A stretch of 64,000 nucleotides of DNA from Dictyoglomus sp. NZ13-RE01 (GCA_002878375.1 NIRF01000001.1:361931-425930); one strand, 5' to 3'; counted from the stretch's first letter, positions 1 to 10,179 are shown. The notes: generated from the letters alone by a model not told the origin. A program made the numbers and translations.

Positions 1-226
1 CAACATAGAATCTATAACCTCTATCAGATGGTATTCTTCCCGCAGATGTATGAGGTTGAATTAGATATCCAGCCTCTTCCAGGTCTGCCATCTCGTTACG
101 AATAGTAGCAGGACTCCAACCCAAGTGGTATTTTTTTGCCAATACCCTTGAGCTTACTGGTTGTGCAGATTCTATATAGTCTTTAACTGTTATTCTTAGA
201 ATTTTTTGTTTTCTTTCGTCTAACAT
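1..226 (-). CDS. hrcA: Heat-inducible transcription repressor HrcA, N-terminal part (runs off the window)
   Basis: HrcA represses chaperone operons by binding the CIRCE operator. Translating the minus strand from the ATG at 226 gives 75 residues of the HrcA winged-helix domain, starting [20 protein letters not shown] and containing [16 protein letters not shown] and the [10 protein letters not shown] motif typical of the family. The rest of the gene lies outside the window. A near-perfect CIRCE element begins 3 bp upstream of the start codon, so the gene is probably autoregulated. No good Shine-Dalgarno is visible, because that position is occupied by the operator. It is divergent from nagA. 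Confidence 0.95.
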   Translation of the reverse strand, partial: MLDERKQKILRITVKDYIESAQPVSSRVLAKKYHLGWSPATIRNEMADLEEAGYLIQPHTSAGRIPSDRGYRFYV

Positions 227-229
227 CTT

Positions 230-256
230 TTAGCACTCTTTTATATAGATTGCTAA
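230..256. promoter_or_regulatory. CIRCE operator (HrcA binding site)
   Basis: TTAGCACTC, nine bases, then GATTGCTAA. The classical CIRCE is TTAGCACTC-N9-GAGTGCTAA, so there is one mismatch in 18 arm positions. It lies immediately upstream of the hrcA start codon, between hrcA and nagA, which supports autoregulation of hrcA. Confidence 0.93.
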
Positions 257-264
257 CCATATAT

Positions 265-293
265 AGGTTATCATTACAACTTTTATATGTCAA
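265..293 (-). promoter_or_regulatory. Candidate hrcA promoter
   Basis: On the minus strand a perfect -35 TTGACA (288-293) is followed after 17 bases by a poor -10, TAACCT (265-270). Transcription from here would start near 258, at the edge of the CIRCE element, where HrcA would block it. The weak -10 keeps confidence moderate. Confidence 0.45.
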
Positions 294-301
294 GTTTTTG
301 G

Positions 302-307
302 TATAAT
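302..307 (+). promoter_or_regulatory. Candidate -10 box for nagA
   Basis: TATAAT lies 35 bp before the nagA ATG. No clear -35 is seen at 16-18 bp spacing, so only the -10 is supported. The nagA ribosome binding site GAGGAGG is at 328-334. Confidence 0.4.
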
Positions 308-342
308 GATTATAAGTTAAAACATATGAGGAGGTTTTTTAA

Positions 343-1506
343 ATGAAGAATAATAATAGTATGTTAATCTTTGGAGATGTTATAACCCCGGAAGGAATAA
401 TCTTTAATGGTGTTGTTGGAATAAAAGAGGGTAAAATTTATTATATTGGGAAGAAAAAGGATCAGCTTGAATATGAAAATTTTTTTGACTTTAAAAATCA
501 TTTTATATCTCCAGGCTTTATAGACATTCATATACATGGAGCTTATGGTAAAGATTTTATTGATGGAACAAAAGAAGCAATCAATACTATAACAAATTTT
601 ACGTCTCAAACAGGAGTTACCGGTATATTACCTACCATTCTTACGGCACCTATTGAAGTTATGACTAATGCCATAAAGTCCATAGAGGATATTATGGAGA
701 CAGAAGAATATATTGGTTCAAAAATTTTAGGAATAAACCTTGAAGGACCTTTTTTAAATGTAAAATATAAAGGAGCTCAAAGGGAAGACTGCATTCTTAA
801 GCCTAATCTTGAAACCCTAAAAAAACTAATCTCAAAGCATACAAAAATAATGACCTTAGCTCCAGAGATTGATGGAAATTTGGAAATAATACAATATTTG
901 AATAAAAATAACATAAAAATATCTGTAGGACATTCTGATGCCACTACAGAAGAATTAATAAAAGCAATCTCTCTTGGTCTTTCCCATGTAACCCACCTCT
1001 TCAATGGAATGAGACCATTACATCATAGAGAGCCTGGAATAATAGGATTAGCATTAATAAATGACGAAATCAGTGTAGAATTGATTGCAGATGGTTTTCA
1101 CTTATCTCCCTATATACTGAATTTGGTTTATAAGATAAAACCAAAGGATAAAATAATACTGATAACAGATTCGATGATGGCAACAGGACTTTCTGATGGA
1201 AAATATCTATTAGCTGGTCAAGAGGTCGTTGTAGAAAATGGAAAAGCAACTCTTGCAAGTGGCACTTTAGCTGGAAGCACCTTAACTTTAAATAGGGCAG
1301 TTAAAAACATGGTGGAAAAGGTAGGAGTAAAAATAGAAGATGCAGTATATATGGCTTCTTATTCTCCTGCTTTACTATTAGGTTTACAGAATAAAAAAGG
1401 AAGCATTGAATTAGGAAAAGATGCAGATATAACTGTATTTGACCGTAATTTCCAAGTTAAAATGACGATCGTAGAAGGGAAGATTGTTTATTTGAATAGA
1501 TCTTAA
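343..1506 (+). CDS. nagA: N-acetylglucosamine-6-phosphate deacetylase
   Basis: A 387-residue cytoplasmic amidohydrolase that removes acetate from GlcNAc-6-phosphate in amino-sugar or cell-wall recycling. The metal and catalytic residues are in place: HIH at 63-65, Glu134 in NLEGPF, His197 in GHSDAT, His218 in HLFNGM and Asp276 in ITDSMMA. Length is normal for the family. A strong Shine-Dalgarno (GAGGAGG, 328-334) fixes the start. No nagB or transporter gene adjoins it. Its stop overlaps the convergent purD stop by 4 bp with no terminator between them. Confidence 0.95.
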   Translation: MKNNNSMLIFGDVITPEGIIFNGVVGIKEGKIYYIGKKKDQLEYENFFDFKNHFISPGFIDIHIHGAYGKDFIDGTKEAINTITNFTSQTGVTGILPTILTAPIEVMTNAIKSIEDIMETEEYIGSKILGINLEGPFLNVKYKGAQREDCILKPNLETLKKLISKHTKIMTLAPEIDGNLEIIQYLNKNNIKISVGHSDATTEELIKAISLGLSHVTHLFNGMRPLHHREPGIIGLALINDEISVELIADGFHLSPYILNLVYKIKPKDKIILITDSMMATGLSDGKYLLAGQEVVVENGKATLASGTLAGSTLTLNRAVKNMVEKVGVKIEDAVYMASYSPALLLGLQNKKGSIELGKDADITVFDRNFQVKMTIVEGKIVYLNRS

Positions 1507-2744
1507 ATAACTTCTTTTCCTATATCTCTTCTATAATACATATTATCAAAAAATATACCTTCCTCTATGGTTTTATATACTTTACTTCTAATACTTTGGA
1601 AGTCATTTCCTACTCCAACCACTGAAAGGACCCTTCCACCTGCAGTTAATAGCTTTCCATCCTTCCTCACAGTTCCCGCATGAAAGATATAAATATCTTC
1701 AGTATTAATATTTTTAAAAGTAATTTCCTTTCCTGTCTCATAATGTCCTGGATAGCCCTTTGATGCCAGTACTACACACAAAGCTTTTTTCTGTTTATTC
1801 CATGGAAAATCTTTATTTTCTAAAAGGCTACTTAAATCATAATCTAACAATGGAAGTATTACTTGTGCTTCAGGATCTCCTAATCTAACATTAAACTCTA
1901 AGACATAAGGATCGTTATTTACTAATATAAATCCCCCATATAAAAAGCCTGTATAATAAATATTTCTTTTATACAACTCTTCCATTAACGGTTTAAAAAT
2001 TCTATTTGTACATTTTTCAATAATTTCCTCATTTATCCAGGGAACAGGAGCAAAAGAGCCCATTCCACCAGTATTTTCACCTGTGTTTCCTTCTCCTATC
2101 CTTTTATAATCTTGAGCTGGAGGTAAATAATAAAACTCATTATTTTTTACTATGGTTATTAGAGAAAATTCTACTCCCTTTAAAAATTCCTCAATTACAA
2201 CTTTTTCTCCAGATTTACCAAAGACCTTCTTTATCATAAAATCTCTTAAAACTTCTACTGCACTTTCAAAGCTTTCCACAATCTTCACACCTTTTCCTGC
2301 ACACAGTCCATCCGCCTTTATTACAACAGGGAAATTTACATTTTTAACAAACTCTACTGCGGAATTAAAATCATCAAATACTTTAAACTCTGCAGTAGGA
2401 ATTTTAGCAGATCTCATAATCTCTTTTGCAAAAGCCTTACTTGACTCAAGTTTTGCAGGTTCCTTTCTTGGACCCCAAATTTTCAATCCTTCCCTCTCAA
2501 AAGCATCTACAATACCTAATGTCAATGGATATTCAGGTCCTACAACTGTCCAATCTATTTTAGTTTCTTTTGCAAATTTTACTATACTTTCAATATCATC
2601 CACCATTATATCTATACATTTCGCAATCTCAGAAATACCCGCATTTCCAGGTATAGCAAAAATCTCTTCCACCTTTTTATCCCTTGATAATTTCCAAGCT
2701 ATTGCATGCTCTCTTGCCCCACTTCCAATAACAAGTACTTTCAT
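1503..2744 (-). CDS. purD: Phosphoribosylamine-glycine ligase (GAR synthetase)
   Basis: Catalyses ATP-dependent ligation of glycine to 5-phosphoribosylamine, step 2 of purine synthesis. The 413 residues show the PurD N-terminal motif VLVIGSGAREHAIAWKL, the VGPEYPL segment, the ATP-grasp signature IKADGLCAGKGV, and NTGGMGSFAPVPW with EFNVRLGDPEAQ near the C-terminus. It is the last gene of the purine operon, 12 bp after purN, and meets nagA tail to tail. Confidence 0.97.
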   Translation of the reverse strand: MKVLVIGSGAREHAIAWKLSRDKKVEEIFAIPGNAGISEIAKCIDIMVDDIESIVKFAKETKIDWTVVGPEYPLTLGIVDAFEREGLKIWGPRKEPAKLESSKAFAKEIMRSAKIPTAEFKVFDDFNSAVEFVKNVNFPVVIKADGLCAGKGVKIVESFESAVEVLRDFMIKKVFGKSGEKVVIEEFLKGVEFSLITIVKNNEFYYLPPAQDYKRIGEGNTGENTGGMGSFAPVPWINEEIIEKCTNRIFKPLMEELYKRNIYYTGFLYGGFILVNNDPYVLEFNVRLGDPEAQVILPLLDYDLSSLLENKDFPWNKQKKALCVVLASKGYPGHYETGKEITFKNINTEDIYIFHAGTVRKDGKLLTAGGRVLSVVGVGNDFQSIRSKVYKTIEEGIFFDNMYYRRDIGKEVI

Positions 2745-2756
2745 TTTAAATACCCC

Positions 2757-3365
2757 CTAATCTTCAAAGATAACCCTTCTTCCATCAAGTCTAAACTTTT
2801 TTGTAGAGAGCTTTTCTACCACTTCAACTAATAACTTATGTTCTTTTTTTAGAATACGATCTGCCAAAGTATCAGGAGTATCATCGTCATAAACTGGCAC
2901 AACTTTCTGCCCAATAATTGGACCTGAATCTATCCCTTCGTCAACAAAATGGACAGTACATCCTGAATATTTTACTCCATACTCCCATGCTTGCTTTTGA
3001 GCATGGAGACCAGGAAAGGAAGGAAGAAGGGAAGGATGAATATTTATAATTTTGAGAGGATAAGCAGAAAGAAGTGTTTTACCAACTATTCTCATATATC
3101 CAGCTAAAACCACTAAATCCACATTATATTCCTCTAAAATACTTTTAATTTTTTCTTCATATTCTTTCTTCGTTTTATAATCTTCTCTTTTGACAACATA
3201 GCATGGAATTTTCGCCCTTTTTGCCCTTTCAATAGCAAGGGCTTGAGGATTATCACTAATCACAACTACAACTTGAGCTGGATAATTTTCTTTCCTACTT
3301 GCATTAATCAAAGCTTGTAAATTACTACCTCTTCCTGAAACCAAAACACCCAATCTCTTCTTCAA
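2757..3365 (-). CDS. purN: Phosphoribosylglycinamide formyltransferase (folate-dependent)
   Basis: Transfers a formyl group from 10-formyl-THF to GAR. The 202-residue protein has the PurN start VLVSGRGSNLQALI, the catalytic NIHPSLLPSFPG segment and DSGPIIGQ. The start is TTG, overlapping the purM stop as TTGA, with the AAGGAG ribosome binding site inside the purM end; this suggests translational coupling. Confidence 0.96.
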   Translation of the reverse strand: MKKRLGVLVSGRGSNLQALINASRKENYPAQVVVVISDNPQALAIERAKRAKIPCYVVKREDYKTKKEYEEKIKSILEEYNVDLVVLAGYMRIVGKTLLSAYPLKIINIHPSLLPSFPGLHAQKQAWEYGVKYSGCTVHFVDEGIDSGPIIGQKVVPVYDDDTPDTLADRILKKEHKLLVEVVEKLSTKKFRLDGRRVIFED

Positions 3366-4390
3366 ATAATTTCAACTCCTTCACCTTTTTCTATTACTCC
3401 AATAATATAGGCTCTTTCTCCCATATTATTTATAAAGTTTAATATTTCCTTATCTCTATCTTTAATGACTAATATTAATCCAATACCCATATTAAATACT
3501 TTAAAAGCCTCTTTTTTAGATATATTACCCTTTTTTATCAAAAACTTAAATATCTCAGGAACTTCCCAACTCTTAGAATCAACGATCGCTTTATAACCCT
3601 TAGGTAAAACCCTTACTAAATTTCCCGGAATTCCTCCACCAGTTATATGCGCAATACTTTTTATAGAGGCTCTATAATGTTCCAATAAAGGTAAAATCAA
3701 AGGTGGATATAATTTTGTAGGTTTTAGAACTTCCTCTTCAAGAGTATTTCCATTTATCTTAGTGTTCCAAGAAATTCTTTTCTCCTTTATTATATATCTT
3801 ACTAAGGAATATCCATTGCTATGAATTCCTGAAGAAGATATACCAATTAGTAAATCTCCAACACCAATCTCATCTAATTTTGGTAACAGATTTTCTTCCT
3901 CTACAATACCTAAAGCAAAGCCTGCAATGTCCACATCCTTTCCTCTATAGATCCCAGGAAGCTCTGCAGTTTCTCCTCCAACAAGTGCACACTCTACTTT
4001 TTTACATGCTTCGGAAACACTAATTAGAATTTTTTCATATATTTCTTTATTAAACTTTCCAAGAGCAAAATAATCAAGAAATGCAATAGGTTTAGCCCCA
4101 CAAGTAATTAAATCATTCACATTCATTGCTACCAAATCTTGTCCTATATTATCAAGCTTATTCCTTTGAATAGCTAATTTTAATTTAGTCCCTATACCAT
4201 CAGTAGTTAAAAGTATTAAAGGATTCTTATAATCTTTCCAATTTATTTTCAATACAGATGAAAAACCATTCCAAATAGGTATCACAAAAGAGTTATATGT
4301 TTTTTCAAAATAAGGTTTCAAGTTTTTCAAACTTTTCTCAACCTGAGATATATGCACACCAGCTAAACTGTATGTAATTCTTTTTGGCAT
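3362..4390 (-). CDS. purM: Phosphoribosylformylglycinamidine cyclo-ligase (AIR synthetase)
   Basis: Cyclises FGAM to AIR using ATP. The 342-residue protein carries LTTDGIGTKLKLA, the NDLITCGAKPIAFLDY segment, GGETAELPG and HITGGGIPGNLVRVLP, all PurM signatures. It overlaps purF by 28 bp upstream and purN by 4 bp downstream, so it sits in a tightly coupled stretch of the operon. Confidence 0.97.
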   Translation of the reverse strand: MPKRITYSLAGVHISQVEKSLKNLKPYFEKTYNSFVIPIWNGFSSVLKINWKDYKNPLILLTTDGIGTKLKLAIQRNKLDNIGQDLVAMNVNDLITCGAKPIAFLDYFALGKFNKEIYEKILISVSEACKKVECALVGGETAELPGIYRGKDVDIAGFALGIVEEENLLPKLDEIGVGDLLIGISSSGIHSNGYSLVRYIIKEKRISWNTKINGNTLEEEVLKPTKLYPPLILPLLEHYRASIKSIAHITGGGIPGNLVRVLPKGYKAIVDSKSWEVPEIFKFLIKKGNISKKEAFKVFNMGIGLILVIKDRDKEILNFINNMGERAYIIGVIEKGEGVEII

Positions 4391-5751
4391 AGTTCTTTAC
4401 TCACCACTTTTCTTCCAAAACATTCTCCACAATAACTTTTATTTGGCAATATACTTAATAGTCCCTCCATACTCAGGAAAGCCACAGAATCAAATCCTAA
4501 GAGTTTTGCAATTTCGTCTGGGGTATAATAATGGCTTATTAGCTCTCTTACATGAGGAATATCTACTCCATAATGGCAAGGATATATTATGGGGGGAGAA
4601 GAAAGTCTCAAATGGACCTCTTTTGCTCCTTCTTTACGGAACATTTCTGCCAATCTCTTAGCAGTGGTACCTCTTACTAACGAATCATCTACCAATATAA
4701 CTCTCTTATTCTTAACTACATCTCCCATTATCAGAAGCTTAATTCTAACTGCACCTTCCCTCTGATCTTGTCTTGGTTGTATAAAAGTTCTTCCTACATA
4801 ATGACTTCTCATTAGAGCCATTTCTAAAGGTATTCCACTAAATTCACTAAAACCAATAGCAGCTGGTATTCCAGAATCTGGCACAGGGACAACTATATCC
4901 GCAGGAACATAAGACTCCTTTGCAAGTATCCTTCCCATATCTTTCCTATAATTATAAACACTCTTTCCATTATACAAGCTATCAGGTCTGGAAAAATATA
5001 TGAACTCAAAGAGACAAAACCTTGATTCACCTATTTTATAAACACTCTCTCTAATCTCTCCTTCACTACTTACAAATATTAAATCTCCCCTCTCTAACTC
5101 CTTTATACTTTTAACGGGAAGATTTTTAAATGCACATGTTTCAGAAGAAAAAAGTATACTTCCATCCTCTAAAACAGCCATAAACAATGGTCTAAAACCA
5201 TTTGGATCCTTTACAGCCCAAATTCCCTCATTACTTGCTATCAAAAGTGCATAACTACCATCCACATGATTAAGAGCATTCATTAATCTTTCCTCTAAAT
5301 TCTTTCCTTCCGCTCTTGCCATCAAGTGAAAAATAACCTCAGTATCTGAGGTACTTTGGAAGATAGCTCCCTCATTTTCAAGCTTTTTTCTCAAAAAATT
5401 GGCATTCGCTATATGTCCATTGTGTGCCAAAGCTAAAAAACCATACTTTGGTAAATTAACAATAAGAGGCTGAATATTATTAGGGTTTTGTTTTCCTGAA
5501 GTAGAATATCTCACATGTCCAATGGAAATTTTTCCTCTTAATTTTTTCAATATATCATTATTAAAAACATTACTTACCAAACCATAGTCCTTGTGAAAAT
5601 TTGGCTCTGAAGATTTAAAACTTACTATACCAGCACTTTCTTGTCCTCTATGTTGTAAATTAAGCAATGCATTATATACCAAAAAACTGGATAAATTATA
5701 TTTTGAAGGTGTAATAGCTCCAGCAATTCCACATTCCTCATAAATAGACAT
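4363..5751 (-). CDS. purF: Amidophosphoribosyltransferase
   Basis: Commits PRPP and glutamine to purine synthesis. The 462-residue protein has an N-terminal glutamine amidohydrolase domain whose nucleophile would be Cys7 in EECGIAGAI, exposed after removal of a six-residue propeptide, and a C-terminal phosphoribosyltransferase domain with VILVDDSLVRGTT. Cysteines in FCLFEFIYFSRPDS, in IIYPCHYGVDIP and in the C-terminal SYCGECFG match the [4Fe-4S] ligands of the Bacillus subtilis enzyme class, so this is probably the oxygen-sensitive iron-sulfur form. Confidence 0.97.
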   Translation of the reverse strand: MSIYEECGIAGAITPSKYNLSSFLVYNALLNLQHRGQESAGIVSFKSSEPNFHKDYGLVSNVFNNDILKKLRGKISIGHVRYSTSGKQNPNNIQPLIVNLPKYGFLALAHNGHIANANFLRKKLENEGAIFQSTSDTEVIFHLMARAEGKNLEERLMNALNHVDGSYALLIASNEGIWAVKDPNGFRPLFMAVLEDGSILFSSETCAFKNLPVKSIKELERGDLIFVSSEGEIRESVYKIGESRFCLFEFIYFSRPDSLYNGKSVYNYRKDMGRILAKESYVPADIVVPVPDSGIPAAIGFSEFSGIPLEMALMRSHYVGRTFIQPRQDQREGAVRIKLLIMGDVVKNKRVILVDDSLVRGTTAKRLAEMFRKEGAKEVHLRLSSPPIIYPCHYGVDIPHVRELISHYYTPDEIAKLLGFDSVAFLSMEGLLSILPNKSYCGECFGRKVVSKELCQKELHTV

Positions 5752-5753
5752 TT

Positions 5754-7889
5754 TTATTCCCCTCCTAAAATATCTTCAAGGGGTAAAGACAAATAGGGCT
5801 TTATTTGGAAATGATCCTTTGAAACTTTCCCTATCTTTACAGTTTTCAATTCATAGTCTTTTATTTTCATCTCAAATAAATCTTTCCTTTCTTCGGGAAC
5901 CTCAACAACTATTATCCCACTTGCCTCCCCAAATAAAACTTCTTCTTCCTCCTTATCTATATTTAATTCTACATCAATTCCCTTTCTTCCCCAAATACAC
6001 ATTTCCAAAAGAGTATTTACCAATCCTCCTTCACTTAAGTCGTGGGCGGATAATACAATTTTTTCCTTTCTAATATCCTCCATAAAATTCTTTAACCTTC
6101 TCTCCCATATTAAATCCACATATGGAGGCTCCCCTGCAATCTGATTATAAGCAAATTTAAGATAATCACTTCCGTCTAATCTAAGCCAATTTAAATCACC
6201 AATTAAATACAAAAGATTGCCTTCTTTTTTAAGCCCGGGAGTAATTAAATATGATAAATCCTCCAGCACCCCCACCATACCTATTAAAGGAGTAGGAAAT
6301 ATTCTATTATCTCCTTGCCCATTGTAAAAACTCACATTTCCACTTACAATTGGGATCTCTAATATCCTTGAGGCAAGATTAATTCCTGAAATAACCTCTC
6401 TAAACTGGTAGAATACCTCAGGCTCATCTGGATCTCCAAAATTAAGACCATCAGTAATAGCAAGGGGTTTTCCTCCAACACATAAAATATTTCTACATGC
6501 TTCTGATACTGCATTCATTGCCCCAATTTTAGGATCCAAATAACAATATCTACCGTTACCATCGATTGTAACAGCTATTCCTTTATTTGTTCCTTTAATC
6601 CTTAATACTGCAGAATCTCCCATGCCAGGAGAAATTACTGTATTTGTTTGAATGGAATAATCATATTGAATATAAATTCCCTCTTTTATTTTGACTGAAT
6701 CTATTAAATGCTTAATATAATCATACTTTTTATCTTCCTTTTTTAATAAAGTATTAATTTTTGGAGTCTCATAACCTTTAAAAGGTGGATCAAATTCAAG
6801 AGACTCTTTTGTTAGTAATTTTATTGGTAAATCCACTACTTTTTCCCCTTTAAAGTATGCTATAAATCTTTCCTCATCAATAACCTCACCGATTACCTCT
6901 GCATCCACATCCCACTTTTGACAAATTTCTTTTACTTTATTTAGTACATCCGGTCTAATTATAAATAACATTCTCTCTTGAGATTCCGATATTAAAATCT
7001 CTTCTGCGGTCATATCCTTTTCCCTTTGAGGAACTCTATCTAAATTTAATATTACCCCTGAATTTCCTCTACTTGCAGACTCGGAGACAGCACTTACAAT
7101 TCCCGCAGCACCAAAATCTTGCACCCCAATTATTCCATCTTCTAAACTGCATATTTCTAAACTGGCTTCAATTAATAATTTACCCAAGAATGGATCTCCT
7201 ACCTGAACAGAGGGTCTTTGAGTATGAACCTCTTCATCCAACTTTTCCGACGCAAAGCTTGCACCATGAATACCATCCCTTCCCGTTTTTGCCCCAACAA
7301 GGAGAAGTAAATTACCTTTTCCTTCTGCCTTACCTTTATATATCTTTCTATCAGGAGGAATCAATCCTACACACATAACGTTAACTAATGGATTAGAGCT
7401 ATAACAATCTTCAAAATCAATTTCCCCTCCAACAACAGGAACTCCAATACAATTTCCATAAAAACTTATTCCAGATACAACACCATTAAATAGATAACGA
7501 TTTCTAAGATTATCTTGAGGACCAAATCTCAACGAATCCAAAAGGGCAATAGGTCTTGCTCCTAAAGCTAAAATATCCCTAATTATACCTCCGACTCCTG
7601 TAGCAGCACCCTGAAAAGGCTCTACTGCAGAAGGATGATTATGACTCTCCACCTTAAAAGCTATTTTATAACCATCTCCAATATCTATAATTCCTGCATT
7701 TTCTCCAGGACCTTGATATACCCAATCGGATTTTGTAAGAAAATTCTTTAAGTATTTCCTTGAATGCTTATAACTACAATGTTCAGACCATATTACAGAA
7801 ATAACTGACCATTCTACATCGTTAGGTTCTCTTCCTAAAATCTCAATGGCATGTTTTATTTCCTCTTCTTTTAATCCATGTATTCCCAT
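5754..7889 (-). CDS. purL: FGAM synthase subunit PurL (small type)
   Basis: Catalytic subunit of the three-part PurS-PurQ-PurL synthetase. About 711 residues, the short form that needs separate PurS and PurQ, both encoded just upstream. Visible motifs are [36 protein letters not shown] and ALLDSLRFG. The longest frame opens with GTG at 7898, but the ATG at 7889 has a GAGGTG ribosome binding site at the right distance, so I place the start there. The purQ stop lies within the leader. Confidence 0.96.
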   Translation of the reverse strand: MGIHGLKEEEIKHAIEILGREPNDVEWSVISVIWSEHCSYKHSRKYLKNFLTKSDWVYQGPGENAGIIDIGDGYKIAFKVESHNHPSAVEPFQGAATGVGGIIRDILALGARPIALLDSLRFGPQDNLRNRYLFNGVVSGISFYGNCIGVPVVGGEIDFEDCYSSNPLVNVMCVGLIPPDRKIYKGKAEGKGNLLLLVGAKTGRDGIHGASFASEKLDEEVHTQRPSVQVGDPFLGKLLIEASLEICSLEDGIIGVQDFGAAGIVSAVSESASRGNSGVILNLDRVPQREKDMTAEEILISESQERMLFIIRPDVLNKVKEICQKWDVDAEVIGEVIDEERFIAYFKGEKVVDLPIKLLTKESLEFDPPFKGYETPKINTLLKKEDKKYDYIKHLIDSVKIKEGIYIQYDYSIQTNTVISPGMGDSAVLRIKGTNKGIAVTIDGNGRYCYLDPKIGAMNAVSEACRNILCVGGKPLAITDGLNFGDPDEPEVFYQFREVISGINLASRILEIPIVSGNVSFYNGQGDNRIFPTPLIGMVGVLEDLSYLITPGLKKEGNLLYLIGDLNWLRLDGSDYLKFAYNQIAGEPPYVDLIWERRLKNFMEDIRKEKIVLSAHDLSEGGLVNTLLEMCIWGRKGIDVELNIDKEEEEVLFGEASGIIVVEVPEERKDLFEMKIKDYELKTVKIGKVSKDHFQIKPYLSLPLEDILGGE

Positions 7890-7899
7890 TCTTTTCACC

Positions 7900-8577
7900 T
7901 CAATTTATAAGGGATAAAAATAATCTTAGTCCTGAATCACTCCCTAAAATTTTTTCAACTGCTCTTTCAGGATGAGGCATCATTCCCATAACATTTCCTC
8001 TTCTATTAACAATACCAGCAATATTATTCAAAGAACCATTTGGATTGCTTTTTTCATTTACCTCTCCATTTTCAGTACAATATCTTAACACTACCTGCCT
8101 ATTCTTTTCTAACAATTCTAATTCTTTTTCTGGAATATAGTATCTTCCCTCTTTATGAGCTATTGGCAACTTGATAATTTCACCCTCTTCATATCTACTC
8201 AAAAACTTAACATTATTATTTTCCACCCTCAAATAAACAGGCTTACATATAAAAGTATTGGTATTATTAGGAAGCATAGCACCTGGAAGCAATCCCATCT
8301 CCAACAAAATTTGAAAACCGTTACATATTCCAAGTACTAATCCACCCTTTTCAGCAAAATCATAAACACTACTAATAATTGGAGAAAATTTGGCAATTGC
8401 TCCAGCTCTTAGATAATCCCCATAAGAAAATCCACCTGGAAGAATAACAGCAGAAACATTTTTTAGATCCTTTTCTTTATGCCACAAAAAAACTGGTTCT
8501 AAACCTGCAAGCTGTAGAGCCCAATAAGTATCAAGATCACAATTAGAGCCAGGGAATATAATAATTCCTACTCGCAT
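7900..8577 (-). CDS. purQ: FGAM synthase glutaminase subunit PurQ
   Basis: Class I glutamine amidotransferase of 225 residues that feeds ammonia to PurL. The start [20 protein letters not shown], the oxyanion loop [16 protein letters not shown], the nucleophile elbow [10 protein letters not shown] with its Cys, and the C-terminal MPHPERA with catalytic His are all present. It overlaps purS by 10 bp. Confidence 0.97.
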   Translation of the reverse strand: MRVGIIIFPGSNCDLDTYWALQLAGLEPVFLWHKEKDLKNVSAVILPGGFSYGDYLRAGAIAKFSPIISSVYDFAEKGGLVLGICNGFQILLEMGLLPGAMLPNNTNTFICKPVYLRVENNNVKFLSRYEEGEIIKLPIAHKEGRYYIPEKELELLEKNRQVVLRYCTENGEVNEKSNPNGSLNNIAGIVNRRGNVMGMMPHPERAVEKILGSDSGLRLFLSLIN

Positions 8578-8828
8578 TTCCCCTCTACCTCAATATAATA
8601 ATCTTCTGTTACTGGATTTGCTAAAAATATTTCACTCATTCTTTTAACCTTTTCTCTAACTTCATTCTCATTTTCTGCTTCAATTTTCATTCTTAAAATT
8701 TTACCCATTCTGACTTCCTCAACCTCATTAAACCCAAGTGAATGTAAAGCATTGTTAATAGTTTTGCCCTGAGGATCAAGAATACCTTCTTTTAAGAATA
8801 TTTCTAATTTAACCCACCATTTACTCAT
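8568..8828 (-). CDS. purS: FGAM synthase subunit PurS
   Basis: An 86-residue structural subunit that links PurQ and PurL. The KEGILDPQGKTINNALHSLG segment and the C-terminal NPVTEDYYIEV are typical of PurS. Gene order purB-purS-purQ-purL supports the assignment. It overlaps both neighbours by a few bases. Confidence 0.95.
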   Translation of the reverse strand: MSKWWVKLEIFLKEGILDPQGKTINNALHSLGFNEVEEVRMGKILRMKIEAENENEVREKVKRMSEIFLANPVTEDYYIEVEGKCE

Positions 8829-10120
8829 TTTACCCCTATCCTTTCGTAAATTTTATCTATATTTTTGAAATAATTATCCAAAGAAAAACACCTTTCGATC
8901 TCTTCTTTTGTTAATACTTCATTAATTCTACTATCATTCATTACTACATCCTTTAAGGATCTCTTCTCCTGAAGAGCCTCAAATGAATCTTCCTGAATAA
9001 TAGAATAAGCTGTATCTCTCAACATCCCTTTCTCTGTTAGAGCAATCAATAGATTGGACGAATAAAAGATACCTTGACTAATTTCTAAATTCCTTTTAAT
9101 GTTTTCTTCGTTAACTTTCAAATCCTTTAAAATATTAATCATTAAGTTTAAAATATAATCAACTAAAGAAGTAGCATCTGGAAAAATTATCCTTTCTGCG
9201 GAGGAGTGGCTAATATCTCTTTCATGCCACAAAGAAATATTTTCAAGAGATGTAATAAGATATCCTCTAATAACCCTTGCAAGTCCGCATATTCTTTCCG
9301 ATAAAATAGGATTCCTTTTATGGGGCATAGCAGAAGACCCCTTTTGTTTTTCCCTAAATGGCTCTTCAAGCTCTGCCACTTCAGTTCTCTGAAGATGTCT
9401 TATCTCCTGAGCAAATCTTTCTAATGTGCTTGCTATCATAGCTAAACTGAATATAACTTCTGCATGTCTATCTCTCGGTACAATTTGAGTAGCTACAGGT
9501 TCAGGTCTCAAACCTAATATCTCACAAGCTTTTTCTTCAATCTCTGGACGGGTATGAGCTAATGTTCCAACAGCTCCTGAAAACTTACCATATCTAATAT
9601 TTTCTTTTGCTTTCTTAAGTCTTTCTAAATCCCTTAATAACTCTGAATACCATCCTAAAAATTTAAAACCAAGCGTTATAGGTTCAGCATGCATACCATG
9701 AGTTCTGCCAACCATTGGAAGATATTTATACTTTATTGCTTTTTCCTTAACAACATCAATAAGTGTTTTTAAATCATTCTCAATATAATTCAGAGCGGAC
9801 AAAACTTGCAGAGAAAATGCTGTATCCATTACATCAGAAGAGGTCAAACCTTGATGAATATATTCTGAACCCTTTCCTACGTAACTTGCTACATTAGTCA
9901 AAAAAGCTATCATCTCATGGTTATTTTCTTTCTCTATTTCTTTTATCTCATCCACATTGAATTTTGCTCTTGATTCTATCTCCTTAACTAAATCCTCGGA
10001 TATTTCCCCATAATAAGCTCTTGCTTTCAAAAAAGCCATCTCAACATCTAACCACAACTTATATCTATTCTCATCGGACCAAATTAACTTAAACTCTTTT
10101 CTGCAATATCTATCTAACAA
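8825..10120 (-). CDS. purB: Adenylosuccinate lyase
   Basis: Cleaves SAICAR and adenylosuccinate to release fumarate. The fumarase/aspartase superfamily signature GSSAMPHKRNP is complete, with HQGLTSSDVMDTA and VGRTHGMHAEPITLG. The frame can open at GTG 10129, but the AAGGGG ribosome binding site (10129-10134) overlaps that codon and lies 8 bases before an in-frame TTG at 10120. That start gives MLDRYCRKEF, matching the family N-terminus. First gene of the purine operon. Confidence 0.95.
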   Translation of the reverse strand: MLDRYCRKEFKLIWSDENRYKLWLDVEMAFLKARAYYGEISEDLVKEIESRAKFNVDEIKEIEKENNHEMIAFLTNVASYVGKGSEYIHQGLTSSDVMDTAFSLQVLSALNYIENDLKTLIDVVKEKAIKYKYLPMVGRTHGMHAEPITLGFKFLGWYSELLRDLERLKKAKENIRYGKFSGAVGTLAHTRPEIEEKACEILGLRPEPVATQIVPRDRHAEVIFSLAMIASTLERFAQEIRHLQRTEVAELEEPFREKQKGSSAMPHKRNPILSERICGLARVIRGYLITSLENISLWHERDISHSSAERIIFPDATSLVDYILNLMINILKDLKVNEENIKRNLEISQGIFYSSNLLIALTEKGMLRDTAYSIIQEDSFEALQEKRSLKDVVMNDSRINEVLTKEEIERCFSLDNYFKNIDKIYERIGVK

Positions 10121-10164
10121 CTCATACACCCCTTATAAAAAATTAAAAATAGAAACACACATTT

Positions 10165-10179
10165 ATTATGTAACATAAT
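10165..10179. promoter_or_regulatory. Palindrome upstream of the purine operon, possible operator
   Basis: ATTATGT-A-ACATAAT, a 15-bp perfect interrupted palindrome 45-59 bp before the purB start. It contains a possible minus-strand -10 (CATAAT). A second perfect palindrome, AAAGTTTAAACTTT, lies at 10202-10215. AT-rich DNA makes chance palindromes common, so an operator role is a guess. No guanine-riboswitch core was recognised between purB and the macro gene. Confidence 0.3.

Noticed and set aside
2152-2760. A 202-codon plus-strand open frame
   Set aside because: It is the antisense shadow of purD, whose motifs are complete on the other strand; the shadow has biased, repetitive composition and no ribosome binding site.
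7073-7378. A 101-codon plus-strand frame
   Set aside because: Antisense shadow of purL with no homologous motif.
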